DNA from: Panopea generosa
Taxonomy: Eukaryota; Mollusca; Bivalvia; Adapedonta; Hiatellidae
NCBI GenBank assembly: GCA_029582155.1
Contig: CM055895.1
Location: 18,590,787-18,654,786 of the forward strand
Direction: 5' to 3'
DNA: 64,000 nucleotides
Each line of letters opens with the position of its first letter. The first letter of the stretch is position 1. Under the pieces are notes generated by a model. That model was given only the letters and a program-made list of their open reading frames with translations. It searched no databases and was not told the DNA's origin. Shown piece after piece: positions 1-13,060 of the stretch. Both the position numbers and the translations under genes were made by a program.

Positions 1-731
1 AATACAACAGGACCACGAGAACTGAAGAAAATGGCATACAAAACCTTATTGGCGCTTCTTGTCCTCTTAACTATGACCGGCATGGCCTGTTTTTTTAGTT
101 TTAGTTAGTTTAAACAATATTTTATTCACATAAGTACATATATTTAGCATACATTTAACAATAAAGTCATACGTTTAACGAATTATGTGTTTTTTTACTA
201 AGCCATTGTTTGTTATTGCTGCGCCGTTGGGGCTAATAAACCCAAGTTTCATCCCCAGTGAGCAAGTCAGAAATTTTCCTAGGATTTCAATTTTTATATT
301 TTTTCAGAGGTGTTTTAGCACAATCTAAACGCTTAGTCTTTTGGTCAGGTGTCAGCAAGTGGGGGATCCATTTAGTACAAAGCTTGTTTAATTTCAAGCA
401 GTTAGTCAGAATATGATGTACGGTGCCTTCTGAAATGTCTAGACTATATGCTATCTGGGAAGCAGTATACTGTCCATCTTCTTCTGCCATAGCTCTAACA
501 GCACCATTGTTTCCTTTATTGTTACAATAACAGACCTACATGGGCAGTAATCTTCTTGCAGGCTATGCTGACTCCCTTGAATTTCTTAACCCACCAAAAA
601 ACTATTCTTAATGTTACGGTAGCAATATCATGTATACGACACAATTTAGAATGAATCTCTTATGGCGATAACTGCAAAGAAACTCGGTCTTTAATGTAAG
701 CCCTTATTTCTAATTTTTCTTCATGTTTCAT
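1..731 (-). pseudogene. mariner-family transposase relic, cut by window edge
   Basis: Reading leftward from an ATG at 731, the frame starts with an N-terminal helix-turn-helix region typical of mariner transposases (EIRAYIKDRVSLQ, EIHSKL, FWWVKKFKG), broken by stops. A second helix-turn-helix segment at 490-287 contains SLDISEGTVHHILT and WIPHLLTPDQK. The first catalytic aspartate block is seen as LTGDETWVY at about 268-235. An AT-rich stretch at about 97-205 has no matching coding sense and looks like an insertion. 96-1 resumes weak transposase-like sense and then leaves the window. These elements cut and paste DNA at TA sites using a DD34D catalytic triad; the later catalytic residues are not visible here. 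Several stops and frameshifts make it inactive. The family assignment is from motifs read by eye. Confidence 0.75.
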
Positions 732-1394
732 TATGACATCGAAATAAAGCCACTGTACATGAGTGTGTATAATTAAACAATGGATATCTTGGTCGATTAT
801 AATCGAATTAAATTGAGAATTAGCAGGTGTATTGAATCAACATCCCCAAACAATTACAAGGGTTTTTTCCATGTTCTTACTCAACATTGTTTCTACGGAA
901 GGCCATTAGTGACATAATTTATTGAATGCCTCTCGTATATCAGTAGCTTTCAAATCAGCCGATCAGGTAAATAAGGGCTCCATGTTCCATTTTTTTTTAT
1001 TCATTTTTTATCTTAATATTATTCAACTTAAAAGGAACACATGGCAGTGTTAATAAAAATTGCCATTTAACACCATGTTTTGAAAATTATATACTTACGT
1101 GTTGTAAAAACTAAACTAAATTACCGCAGTATGTATACCGAACTTAATTTCGTTTCTATGTTGAGAAAACATAAACTGGAGTGAATGGATTAAAAACTAC
1201 TCAATTTGAATATGTGAGATTGTTATAAACAGTATCAATTACATATTTTACCAACTTTTACAGGTAATAAAGAAAACATTCAAACATTCTTGAGTTACAC
1301 AAATATTCAACATGAACATAACACACCTTGTTTTATAAAAAAAATTGTTTATTATTTCTTGAACGTTAAGATCAAGAAAGTAATATTTAAATAT
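732..1394. other. no gene seen
   Basis: AT-rich sequence without a coding frame, RNA gene or repeat that I can recognise. Confidence 0.5.
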
Positions 1395-1965
1395 GAATAT
1401 ACTCACAGAGTAATAAGGATATACTTACATTGTTATATGGATATATTCACATGGTTATATGGATACACACACATGGTAATATGGATATACTCACATAGTA
1501 ATACGGATATATTCACATAGTTATATGGATATACACACATGACTATGTTGATATACTCGCATGGTTATATGGGTATACCCACATGGTTATATGGATATAC
1601 TCACATGGTTTAATGGCTATATTCACATGGTTATATGGATATTCTCATATGGTTAAATGGATATGCTGACATGATAATATGGATATGCTCACATAGTTAT
1701 ATGGATATACACACATGGTTATATAGATATGCTCACATGGTTATATGGATATGCTCACATGATTATATGGATATACACACATGCTAATAAGGATATACAC
1801 AAATGGTTATATGGATATTCTCACATGGCTATATGAATATGTTCACATGGTTATATGAATAAACTCACATGGTTATATGGATATACTCACACGGTTATAT
1901 GGATAAAATCACATGGTTATATGGATAAACTCACATGGTTATATGGATATACTCACATGATTATA
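1395..1965. repeat. 22-bp minisatellite
   Basis: About 26 imperfect copies of a 22-bp unit, approximately ttatatggatatactcacatgg. Copies vary mainly in the middle (actc, acac, gctc). A short plus-strand open frame that enters the left edge is a by-product. Confidence 0.9.
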
Positions 1966-3225
1966 TGCTCAAACATTAAAAGAAAGTTTTGTTGAGTGGA
2001 AATGATTTAAACCATGTCTTGTGTCTTTTTAAACATTTTAGTTAACAGTATGTTTATGATTAGAAGTACAACTATATACGGTAAAAGTGTGCAATCTAAC
2101 AATTTGCCCGTTATGTATCGTTTAATGGTATTGAGATAAGCACGTGACACAGTCATCAATGATGTTAGGAAAGGTCTTGACCGATGTAAACAATATGTTG
2201 ATATTTAAAGCCCTACAAATCGATATCTTACCGAGTGTACACACTCCTCCCCTATAAGTCGTTTGTTTTTGGAGAGTTATGTTTATATTTATAAACGGAA
2301 TACGACTAACACTTTATAGAAATATTTTTGCAAATTGAATTAGAACAAAAAGGAGCAACGGTGATTGTGATTTAAAATTTAAAACAAACAGCTTTTTAAT
2401 CATGTTTGGAATATTTAAAAATATGTTCTACAGCCATCTTGTCTTTTACATCGTAGTTGGATTTTAAGCTTCAAATAACCTGTTTAGTATAGGAAATGTA
2501 TAGGATTTGTACGTGGTTTTACATAGCTGCATCAGAAAACATGGATAAACTGATGAAAACAATAACAAGTTGAAAAGAACCAGAGCAGCTAAAAACGATT
2601 TAGTACGTACGGTGCATTTACTTGCCATGTCTATGATTTAGGCAGCTTTGTTTGAAACTTTGTATACGATTTTCAAAACTGGTATTTTTAAAAACTGCAC
2701 AATGACATTACTAAGTGTCGGATTTGGTTAAAACTAAATTTTGTATTCTGCAATTGATTTATTGAACTAGGCAATCAGCATATTTTTTCTTAAAATCAAA
2801 GTATTAGATAATATAGTTGTCTTTGCCTTTGCCTTTTAAATGTAGACGCAGACGAGATACGACGATAACGTCGAGGTTATGTGAATGCGGTACTTATAAC
2901 GCAGTGCGATCTCGTTATACAAGACCTTGAACTTGCCTAGCTTATTAGCAAAGGTTCATTTAAGAGAACATATGACGTCAATAGTGATGGAGTTTTTTTT
3001 CTTTTTATCTACTGTTTTTAAGTATTCGAATATATTTGAAAACGCAATTGGTGCCAATTTGTCGAATGTACCAATTCGTCAGTGATTAACACCAACCGCA
3101 TGTTCTTCATTGTTGTATATTGTGATTGTTAACTGTATATTAAAGACTTCCATCTTGGTAACGCTTTTAATGTTTATGTAGTTTGTGTGTAGCAACATTG
3201 CACGGAGGTACTATAAAGCAACATA
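1966..3225. other. no gene seen
   Basis: AT-rich non-coding sequence. I see no long frame with protein-like composition and no tandem repeat. Confidence 0.5.
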
Positions 3226-3587
3226 AAGCCCCAACTGCCATATAAAAGCCACAAGATGATTTTGAGGCACGTTGTCTATAATTCAGTATTTGATTCAAAC
3301 CAGAGAACCCTTTTTCAAAATTTCACAGTCATAAATGCATTGTTTTTGCATACTACTGGATTTTTGTTAATACATTTAATTGGTAAAGAGATAATTTACA
3401 GAAAGAGTTTGTTACATGAAGTTTGGAAAAAAATGTTTAAGTTCAACTGCCAAAAAATTAAAATTCGAGAGAGATGCACCTCATACACATGGATCTGTGT
3501 TAATTCATCATCAGCAGATTTGTAGTATTGTAATTCGGTAGTTTCCTCTTACAAATATTTCCTACCCTGGCAGTAAAAGTTGGGGCT
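3226..3587. mobile_element. short non-autonomous element with TTAA-type ends
   Basis: The left end reads aagccccaactgcc and the right end reads ggcagtaaaagttggggct, so the ends are inverted copies around gccccaact with ggcag/ctgcc nearby. TTAA follows the right end (3588-3591); the left flank is CATA (3222-3225), plausibly a decayed TTAA. The right end closely resembles that of the larger element at 14410-16147. The 362-bp interior has an 89-codon frame without protein-like sense. TTAA targeting is characteristic of piggyBac-like transposons, but no transposase is present, so the superfamily is an inference. Confidence 0.5.
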
Positions 3588-4750
3588 TTAAGCTGGATGT
3601 ATGTAATGTCATGACTGAGATGCAAAGATCATTATATGAAAAGTTGCAATAAAAAAAATAACAAGAAAAACAACAGCATGTTTTTGTGTTTCCTAATCGT
3701 ACAGGTAGCATTTTGATAACTCTATAAAATGTAACAATTAAAGGCAAAAAAAATAGTATTGAACATTTATGGTTGTCTTTATAAATCGTAAAACGAAAAA
3801 AAGAGTTGGTCAGTATTTATTACATTTGTTCAGAACAAAGTTTTGCTCTGAAAGGAATTAAAAATGTTCTATCTATGTTTTTTAAATCTTGAAATATATT
3901 TCTTTTAAATGTCAAGTGAAATACAGAAACTATGATAGATTACTACTGATGGATAGCGTTACTGGTGTTTAATGTCGATGTATAAAGATTTGAGATAAAC
4001 ATAATAATCGTTTTCAACTTCAGTAAAGCTTTTAAATAAGACAAATTCGAGTAAACGTCAAATTAACGTCAATTTTCGGAGTACAGTTTTGTCCAATTAT
4101 GTACATATTCTACTATCATTTCGGTTATATAAGAAGTTAAAAGCGATTACCTCTTTGTCAATATATTTCGACGAATATCTAAATAATGACCACTTTACGT
4201 CTGTATCTATGCTGTGTTGTTATAATCACAGCATGACACGCTTCAAACTGTCATTCCATAACTAGATTTATTATTCTGATTAAACGTTTATATATCAGGA
4301 ATTTTATTTGCAAACATGCAAACATATCTATGTTAAGTTGATATGACGAATTCAGATAACAAGTATGTTAGAATGAAAATGTGATATGTTTATCGTTTAC
4401 ATCATATTTCTTATATACACATCACTTTTTTACAATCTGAATTGAAATCAAATTTATCTAATCGTTGCAAAATTTTTCTGACGAGCAATATTCTACTGTT
4501 AAATGTCGTAAGGAAAAGCAGTTCCTTGTACCTTGTATCAAGAAAACGATTATTTTGTTTTATTCTATTACCAGGCATTGATGGACATAATAAAGAGGTG
4601 ACCGAATAAATTTAAGCTTTTAAACTTACATAATTTCGATAATGGACAAACATCTTGCAACTTAGACATATCACCCTCGAAGTCTTCCTATGCAATACCA
4701 GTACTAAGCAATAACGGATCAAGTGCCATGGTCAAGCAAACTACACAAAG
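3588..4750. other. no gene seen
   Basis: AT-rich sequence with no feature that I can support. Confidence 0.45.
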
Positions 4751-4822
4751 CCGAGGCGAAGGATCGAAACCACGATCACCCGACCACGGATCCATGACGA
4801 GCCACTGGACCACTCTCTCCAC
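4751..4822 (-). mobile_element. tRNA-derived SINE head
   Basis: On the minus strand this reads like a tRNA: an A-box-like tggtccagtgg followed about 40 bases later by a B-box-like ggtttcgatcc. The acceptor stem and tail are poorly preserved, so it looks like an old SINE head, not a functional tRNA gene. Confidence 0.55.
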
Positions 4823-5594
4823 ATTTAAGTTCATTGGGCAAGTAGCGAGATAAACTTCCGCTTCATTCGGATTAATTTTTTTACCTTTGACATTGTGTCC
4901 AAGATATTACGATTTGAACCTACACAGTTACATTTTTGGTCCACACGATAAACAGAGAGAACAAGAATACTGCCTTTCCTAAAAACGTTGATTAGTTTCA
5001 TTCGCACAGAAGTAAGTCGATATTAACGTGTTTGGAATGCGAAACATGACGCGCAGACGAGGGTAAACTTTGATAGCAAGCGTTTGTCGCACATGGCACC
5101 AAAATGTAAGTCGTCTGCATATTTTAAAAGAGAACACGATGTAAATTAGTTTGCGCTAGTGGTATTCAGGTTAAAACGCGAACAGTGGATCCATTCCAAT
5201 TCTTACATTGCAGGTCACATAGAAATGCAGTAAACGCAACGAAGCGATCACTAATTTTTGTTCATGAGAGAAATTGGAAATGTTTCACCCGATGCGCATA
5301 CTAACAGTAACTGTGGCTGGAAATAAGATTGCAATGTGAGTATTTATGCCGCAAGTATATATAGTTAACATCGTCCGTCAGTTACAATGTGCTACCGTCC
5401 GTTCTTGGTAATAACTCTTTAATGGTTCTTCAAATTTTAATCACAATTACTAAAATGTTTTCCCCTCCAGTACAACAAATTTCACGATGAATGGTCAGAA
5501 TCAAAGCGTTACAAATCTAGTATTATTCCACTTGAATAGTCATAATTTACATAGTGTACGTCCGGTGCAACAACTTCATAAAGGTCACTCGGAT
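4823..5594. other. no gene seen
   Basis: Non-coding sequence, no feature recognised. Confidence 0.45.
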
Positions 5595-5785
5595 TTTGAT
5601 ACTAACACTACTACTGTTACTTTTACTGCTACTAAAACTGCTACTGCTACTTTTTGTTCTACAACTTCTACTGTTACTTTTACTGTTACTACTACTGCTA
5701 CTGCTACTTCTTGTTCTACAAATACTACTACAGCTACTACTACTACTACTACTACTGCTACTGCTACTGCTACTGCTACTACTAT

Positions 5786-5827
<42 letters not shown>

Positions 5828-6066
5828 AACTTCTGCTACTATTTCTACTACTGCTACTACTACAGCAACAACAGCTTATATTACTATTTCTTCTACCACT
5901 ACTACTACTTCTACAACAACAACTTTAACTACTATTTCTACTACTGCTACTACCACAACAACAATTTCTTCTACTATTTCTTCTGTTACTACTTCAACTA
6001 CAACTACTACAACAACAACAACAACAACAACAACAACTTCTACTACTGCTTCTATTACTACTTCTA
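5595..6066. repeat. long ACT/GCTACT trinucleotide microsatellite
   Basis: About 470 bp of imperfect (ACT)n with interspersed GCT, TCT, ATT and ACA triplets. Because the unit is three bases long, every frame is open: one gives a Thr-rich polypeptide of 206 codons starting upstream at 5487, another gives poly-Leu and a third poly-Tyr. The short non-repetitive lead-in (MNGQNQSVTNLV) has no recognised homology. I treat the open frames as artefacts of the microsatellite. Confidence 0.9.
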
Positions 6067-6388
6067 ATGATAACAACGACTTAATTCAACAACGAAATGC
6101 TATTTGATTCAGTTCTTTATTATAAACGATTGCTACGAATGCTTTACTATTATTGCGATGATTCCCGCATGCATGGCGAGAAAAACGTTGTATTCTAGAG
6201 TTATTGCCCTTGATTTTATAAATTTAAAATTTAAGATTTTACCAAAAATAATAATAGTAATATGCAATGCTTGGTTGAATTTGATAAATGGTATAATATG
6301 TTATTGGTTTCAATAGAGTGGTCAGGTTCGGCATAGCTTTGTCAGTTATTTGTGTTCTCTTTGACATGAAGCAATTGACTTTAATTAA

Positions 6389-6584
6389 GTGGGGCAGTAG
6401 TCTAATGATAGAGTATTGGCCGCTCACGCCAGAGGTTGCGGGTTCGATCCCCAGCTCGACCCAATACCTCTCATTTAACAACACTCAGTACTGGTTTTAC
6501 CCAAGAAGCGAACTCGAGAGCGGTTCATATAAGCTTTAAGCTTTCATCGCAACCGAGGTAAAAGAAATTAGTATAAACTAATTA
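6389..6584 (+). mobile_element. tRNA-derived SINE, copy 1
   Basis: A tRNA-like head has an A box (tagtctaatgatagag) and a B box (gggttcgatcccc). A non-tRNA body with ctcgagagcggttcat and catcgcaaccgag follows. The same head and body recur at 8345-8533. Short direct repeats flank it (ctttaattaag near 6379-6389 and ctttaattag near 6586-6595), as expected for a retroposed copy. Confidence 0.8.
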
Positions 6585-6595
6585 GCTTTAATTAG

Positions 6596-8334
6596 TACCA
6601 GATCACTATATACCTCTCTTTGATAATAGCAAAGGGTACTATCATTACATAAAATAAACAAGTATCAAGTGTATACACAGCTTTCGTTCTTATGTCGGTA
6701 TGATAATACATTTACCGATCAACTTAGTACATCGTTAATTAATTAACGCAAACAGGTGGTAAAAAGTAAATAGCAACATACCTGATTCGCCCCGCCGAGC
6801 TGCACGCACCCGATGAACAAAAGTCCAAACGCGGTGATGTAACACTTCTCACTATAGAACTCGAACATAGGTACAGTGGATTCAGAAACTGTATTTCTTT
6901 ATTTTGACACTTTTCCTTTTAATAGTTTTACGATATTCGCGTTTATTTAGTAACACCTTTGATTTTGTTTTAAAGTATATGCAGCAAACATTGTAACTGT
7001 CCTAAATCTTTCACAATGTCTATCATGAATGAAACGACTGTATATCAACGTTGTTTACATACTGTAATTTCAATATAAAGCGTTGTCTGAATGCAATCCA
7101 TTTGTTTCAACATTGTTTGTAATGTTAAAGAAAGGTACACAATATATAACGAATAAATGTAAGGCTGGAGGTTTATGCAATACGATATATACATATATAT
7201 AATCCGTATGTTAACTACTTATTTGCCAAGCTTGTGTGTATTCATACACATTTTTTAAAAGTAATCTTATGACCTATTTCTATCACCCTTAATAAATGGT
7301 AACATAAGACGATTTAAAACACCATTCACTTTGAAAACTGCTTGAAGTCACGGAAAATGTACAACCATATCGTTTCCAAATGGTTTAATCTCGCGTGTTT
7401 ACGATCTAAGTGTACCTTTACAACTATTAAATTTTAAACTTCGTTGTTTAATCAATAATTGTGACACAGTCAACATCTAATCCAAAATTTACGTTGTGTA
7501 TATATGCACCGTAATTATATTAACCAGTATTTACAAATACTATAAAAAAAGTATACGGTTTTCCGGTGTTTGGCACCATATCACCGACTGATTTCTTTCA
7601 TTGCAAAGGAGAACGTATTTATAGCTCAGCTGGTAGGTATTAATAGTGCGAAAGTATAGGTACGATATACTTCTCCAAACAGTCTAACTGTAACCATTTC
7701 ACGATATGCTTTAATCTGTTCGGTGGCAGGCACGATGATTTTATAGGTTTTTGAGTTCTATCAGTAAACATCCTATTGGTTGGATCAGTTCGCAGATACT
7801 TGGAATCCGTAGTGGGTAAAACACACGGCTATAGCGTCCGTTTAATAACCGGTAAGACATCATATTACTTAAATAGATTCCTGGCAAATCATCTATTGAA
7901 GAAATATCGAAAACGGAACAAAAGCATAAACACATGATTGATTGACACGTGTACACAATCAATCAAGTATTCCTAATAATATCTCCGTGAATTGATAAAA
8001 TATCATTGCGTTACTTTTCTGCGATATTTTAAATCTATAATACAAAGAAGGAGCTAGTACTGAAAACGAAACTAAATATTCATATAGTTTTATATCCATA
8101 CAAAGGCAATAGGATGACGTGGACGAGTTTCGCACATTACTTATATAGCACTGTGTTCTTTTTTTTTGTAATTAAAATGAGTCATAAAAAGCCTAACAAC
8201 TTAATATTGAGATCTAGAAGTTAATTTTGATCAATGTGAAAATATCCGTAGCGATAAACGTGAAATGTGTACAATATGATACGAACAATAAAATAAATTA
8301 ATGTTTTGATTTGCTTTATTCTTTATATATAGTA
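6596..8334. other. no gene seen
   Basis: AT-rich non-coding sequence. A 73-codon minus-strand frame at 7741-7962 has no recognisable protein character. Confidence 0.45.
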
Positions 8335-8344
8335 TAAACCTAAT

Positions 8345-8533
8345 CAAGCGGGGCGGTAGTCTAATGGATAGAGTGTTGGCCGCTCACGCCAGAGGACGCG
8401 GGTTCGATCCCCAGCTCGACCCGTTGCCTCTCATAAAGCAACGCTTAGCAATGTTTTTACCCAGGAAGGGACTCGAGAGTAGTTCATAGCTCCGAGCTTT
8501 CATCGCAACCGAGCTAAAATAAATAATAAAAAC
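8345..8533 (+). mobile_element. tRNA-derived SINE, copy 2
   Basis: Second copy of the family seen at 6389-6584: the tRNA-like head has tagtctaatggatagag and ggttcgatcccc, and the body again contains ctcgagagtagttcat and catcgcaaccgag. It ends in an A-rich tail (aaataaataataaaaac). Imperfect flanking repeats (taaacctaat before, taaaccttatt after) suggest a target duplication. Confidence 0.8.
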
Positions 8534-8543
8534 TAAACCTTAT

Positions 8544-10019
8544 TCATGTTAATTCACCGACATGCACAGCCACGTTTCTGCGATATATTCATTTGAGATT
8601 TTAGGCTAATGAGATGAGTATCCTATAATGTACCAACGAACGTGTTTCAAAAGGAGATGCGATTCATGTAAAAACAATACATAGTATAGCTGATATATAC
8701 TTGTTATACCTATTTCCGCGAGTCTAAAACTTTATCAACCATGTAAATGATGACATCAATAATAAACAGTAGTTAAGTTATTTTATTGTCCTATATAATC
8801 CGTCTTAGTTATTTCTTGTAAGTATATCTTTGAAATGATAAACCATTTTAGTATTTTTTGTATACATATTACCGCGAATCGGCCATTCAGACGGCTAGAA
8901 ATGGTGTCATCAGGAAAAATACTGGAAGGCCCAACTAGGCTAAACTTTCAAATAATATTAAGCAAGTCCTGTATGAAAAATGTAATTAAAGAGTCAAATC
9001 AACATAAACAGTGAGTTTGTACTCTTAAGATTTTTTGTACTGATTCTAGTTTTGCTTAAAAGAGGGTACAGATATGTTGACACTCTCTTAAGAAGTTTTA
9101 TGCACTCATCCATTTCAATTGTCACACTGTTCCCAGTTTAGAAATTCTTATTGTGAGTGTATGAGGTAATGATAGTATACGGGCATTCGCGGTAATATGT
9201 ATATCGCATTTTTGTTATTGGTAAATGCATTCCATTTTATTGATAAAGATAAATTTCACTTTTTTTTTCGTTCCGCGAGAAGATACGTATGACTTTTGGA
9301 CCAAGCATTGTTCAGCAGTGAAACTTATATATGAGTAATCGTGAGCAAAGATGTGATTTATTTTCGTTTAAAGAACAAAAAAATAAAAATATTTATTGGT
9401 TTTGTAATGTTCTTAAACAGTTAAAAATAATTCGAAGTTTTTGTAAATAAAAATATGCAGGTCAGTGCAGTTTTATTACCGCTCTTTCTGGTATCTAAAA
9501 TGTATTACATTTCATTTTCTATGTATATATTATTTCTGTGAAAAGAGATCCACCGAAAGTCAGGGGATTACCTTTCGATGAAACCGAAATATAACCAAAC
9601 AAAATTATAAAATTGTCTTTATTATTTATTTCCAAATTTATCTTAAATACTTGTGACTATCCTTGATTTTGTAATTTCAGAAAACGAATTAAAACATTTT
9701 CAATAACTCGACTTCCACAAAAGACACCTACGTAATTATACTTGTGACGGAAGGTTAATTGTAAAGAAACTACCGTCAATATAATTTCTTTTTATAAAAG
9801 CATACACAATTTCATCGTTTCTTACAAGTTTGTTTAATGATTGTACACATGACCGCTCAACGAAAGTATGAGCATTCATTAAAATATATGATAACAGAAC
9901 ATAAAAACCCAATTGTAAACCGATCACTTCGTAAAGTTGGGGAAATGAGAGGCGTGTCTACCAGGTGGTAGGCGGGTGTAAACTACGATATATAAATGGT
10001 TTTTATATTTATGGATGAG
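8544..10019. other. no gene seen
   Basis: AT-rich non-coding sequence. A 63-codon frame at 9736-9927 has no recognisable features. Confidence 0.45.
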
Positions 10020-12600
10020 CTAATTCAATATCTCTGGGTCAACGGGTGTAATGTGATAGGAGGCAATATCTCTTGGGTCAACAGGTGTAATGTGATAGGA
10101 GGCAATATATCTGGGGTCAACGGGTGTAATGTGATAGGAGGCAATATATCTGGGATCAACGGGTGTAATGTGATAAGAGGCAATATCTCTTGGGTCAACA
10201 GGTGTTACGTGATAAAAGGTAATATATATGGGGTCAGCTGGTGTAATGTGATAGGAGACAATATATCTGAGGTCAGCCGGCGAAATGTGATAGGAGGCAA
10301 TATATTTGGGGTCAACGGGTGTAATGTGATAAGAGGCAATATCTCTTGGGTCAACAGGTGTAACGTGATAAAAGGTAATATATCTGGGGTCAGCTGGTGT
10401 ATTGTGATAGGAGACAATATATCTGAGGTCAGCCGGCGAAATGTGATAGGAGACAATATATCTGAGGTCAGCCGGCGAAACGTGATAGGAGATAATATAT
10501 CTGGGGTCAGCTGGTGTAATGTGATAGGAGACAATACATATATATGAGGTCAGCCGGCGAAATTTGAAAGGAGACAATATAGCTGGGGTCAGCTGGCGAA
10601 ATGTGATAAGAGACAATATATTTGGGGTCAACTGGCGAAATGTGATAGGAGACAATATATCTGGGGTCAGCTGTTGTAATGTGACGAGAAACAATATATA
10701 TGGGATCAGCTGGGGAAATGTGACAGGAGAAAATATATCTGGGGGTCAGCTGGTAAAATGTGGTAGGAGACCATATATCTGGGATCAGCTGGGGAAATGT
10801 GACAGGAGACCATATATCTGGGGTCAGCTGGTAAAATATGATAAGAGACCATATATCTGGGATCAGCTGGAGAAGTATGACAGGAGACAATATATCTGGG
10901 TCAGCTTTGGAAATGTGTTGTTGTTGTTTGGTGTTTAGCGTCACTTTCAACAATTTTTCAGTCATATCGCGACGGTGTCTACTTGAGACAGTATTCTAAG
11001 CGCTGTCACACTGGAGTATCATGCCGCAGACACATGGTATGATACCCCACCCAGTCCCATTATACTGACACCGGACCGACCAGACCTAGAACTCTCCTCT
11101 AAATGCTGAGCGTCAAGCGAGGAAACTTCTAGTACCATTTTTAAAGTCTTTGGTATGACCCGGCCGGGGATTGAACCCATGACCTTCCGCATGCGAGGCG
11201 GACGCTCTACCACTAGACCACGCCGCGGTTTTGGAAATGTGACAGGAGACAATAAATGTCACAGGAGACAATATATTTGGGGTCAGCTGGCGAAATTTAA
11301 CAAGAGACAATATATCTGGGATGAGCTGGCGAAATGTGATAGGAGAAAATATATCTTGGGTCAACTGGCGAAATGTGATAGGAGACAATACATCTGGGAT
11401 CAGCTGGGGAAATATGATAGGAGATTATATATCTGGGGTCAGCTGGGTAATTATGACAAGAGAAATATATCTTGGATCAGCTGGCGAAATGCAATAGGGG
11501 ACAATATATCTGGGGTCAGCTGGCGAAATGGGACAGGAGACAACATATCTGAGGTCAGCTGACGAAATATGACAGGAGACAATATATCTGGGGTCAGCTG
11601 GTGTCATGTGATAGGAGACAATATATCTTTGATCAGCTGGTAAAATATGACAGGAGACAATATATCTGGGGTCAGCTGGTGGAATGTGACAAGAGACAAC
11701 ATATCTGGGGTCAGCTGGTGTAATGTGATAGGAGACCATATATCTAGGATCAGCTGGCGAAATGTGAGAAGAGACAATATATCTAAGGTCAGCTGGGGAA
11801 ATGTGACAAGAGACAACATATCTGGGGTCAGCTGGTGTAATGTGATAGGAGACCATATATCTAGGATCAGCTGGCGAAATGTGAGAAGAGACAATATATC
11901 TAGGGTCAGCTGGGGAAATGTGACAAAAGAAAACATATCTGGGGTCAGCTGGTGTAATGTGATAGGAGACAACATATCTCGGGTCAGCTGGTAAAATATG
12001 ACAGGAGACAATATATCTGGGGTCAACTGGTGAAATGCGACAGGAGACAATATATCTGGGGTCAGCTGGTGAAATGTGACAAGCGACATTATATCCGGAG
12101 TTAGCTTCTGTAATGTTATAGAAATTAATACATCTGGATCAGTTGATGTTATGTGATAGGAGACAGTTTATCTTGATCAGCTGATGTGATATGAGACAGT
12201 ATTTCTTTGGTCAATAGGTGTAATGTGAAGGAAATAAGATATATTTGGTCAGCTGGTGTCATGTGATAGGAGACAATATATCTGGATCCAGCTGGTGTAA
12301 TGTGATAAAAGACACAAAATCTTGGTCAACGGGTGACAGTATTTATAGTGTCAACCGGGGTGAGGTGATACGAGTCAATATATTTGGGACGAGCTGGTGT
12401 AACATAATAGGAGATAATATATATGAGTCGACGGGTGCAATGATATGAGAGATACTTCATCTATGGTCAGCTGGGGTAATGTGATAGGGGACACTATATC
12501 TGGTGTAAGATGATATATCTTTGGTCAGCTGATGTAAAGTGATTAGAGGTAATATATCTTGGGTCAGCTGGTGTAACGTGATAGTCGTGAGACAGTACAA
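10020..12600. repeat. 39-bp satellite array
   Basis: More than 50 copies of a 39-bp monomer built on gtgataggagacaatatatc followed by tggggtcagctggtgtaat. The monomer is 13 codons long, so long open frames appear on both strands (for example 10020-10694 minus and 11604-12089 minus). Their sequence is only the translated monomer. A SINE interrupts the array at 10918-11229. Towards 12,100-12,600 the copies become more divergent. Confidence 0.95.
10918..11229 (-). mobile_element. tRNA-derived SINE inserted in the satellite
   Basis: The minus strand starts at the right end with a tRNA-like head: A box tggtctagtggtagagcg and B box gggttcaatcccc. A non-tRNA body follows and the element ends in (CAA)n, seen as ttgttgttg at its left end. 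A perfect 12-bp direct repeat, tttggaaatgtg, lies at 10906-10917 and 11230-11241, and it is satellite sequence. This is a clean retroposition into the array. Confidence 0.9.
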
Positions 12601-13060
12601 TTCTGGGTTAGCTATTGTAAGGTGATAGGAGACAATTCAATTCTGTGTCAGCTATTGTAAGGTGATAGAATACAATTCAATTCTGATTCAGCAAGTGTAA
12701 GGCGATAAGACATAATTCAAATCTGGGTCAGTTATATTAAGGTGAAAGGAGACAATTCAATTCTTGGTCAGATAGTGTAAGGTGATAGAAGACAATACAC
12801 TTCTGATTCAGCTAGTGTTAGGTGATAAGAGACAATACAGTTCTGGGTCAGTTAGTGTTAGGTGATATGAGACAATTCAATTCTGGTTCAGCTATTGTAA
12901 GGAGATAGGAGACAGTACAATTCAGGGTCAGCTATTGTAAGGTGATAGGAGACAATTCATTCTGGGTCAACAATTGTAAGGTGATAAGAGACAATTTAAT
13001 TCTGGGTCAGTTAGCGAAAGGTGATATGAGACAGAACAATTCTGGGTCAGCTAGGAGACA
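12601..13060. repeat. transitional satellite, about 40-bp monomer
   Basis: Copies of roughly ggtgataggagacaattcaattctgggtcagctattgtaa. The monomer is clearly related to the 39-bp array on its left and the 43-bp array on its right, so it is an intermediate type. Confidence 0.85.

Noticed and set aside
6389-6462. Possible functional tRNA gene
   Set aside because: A and B boxes are present, but the segment continues into a conserved non-tRNA body shared with a second copy and is flanked by direct repeats, so it is a SINE. The same reasoning applies at 8345, 27641 and 29120.
10020-12089. Long frames of 13-residue repeats on both strands
   Set aside because: They are translations of the 39-bp satellite. 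Both strands are open at once and copies vary without codon-position bias that I can see.
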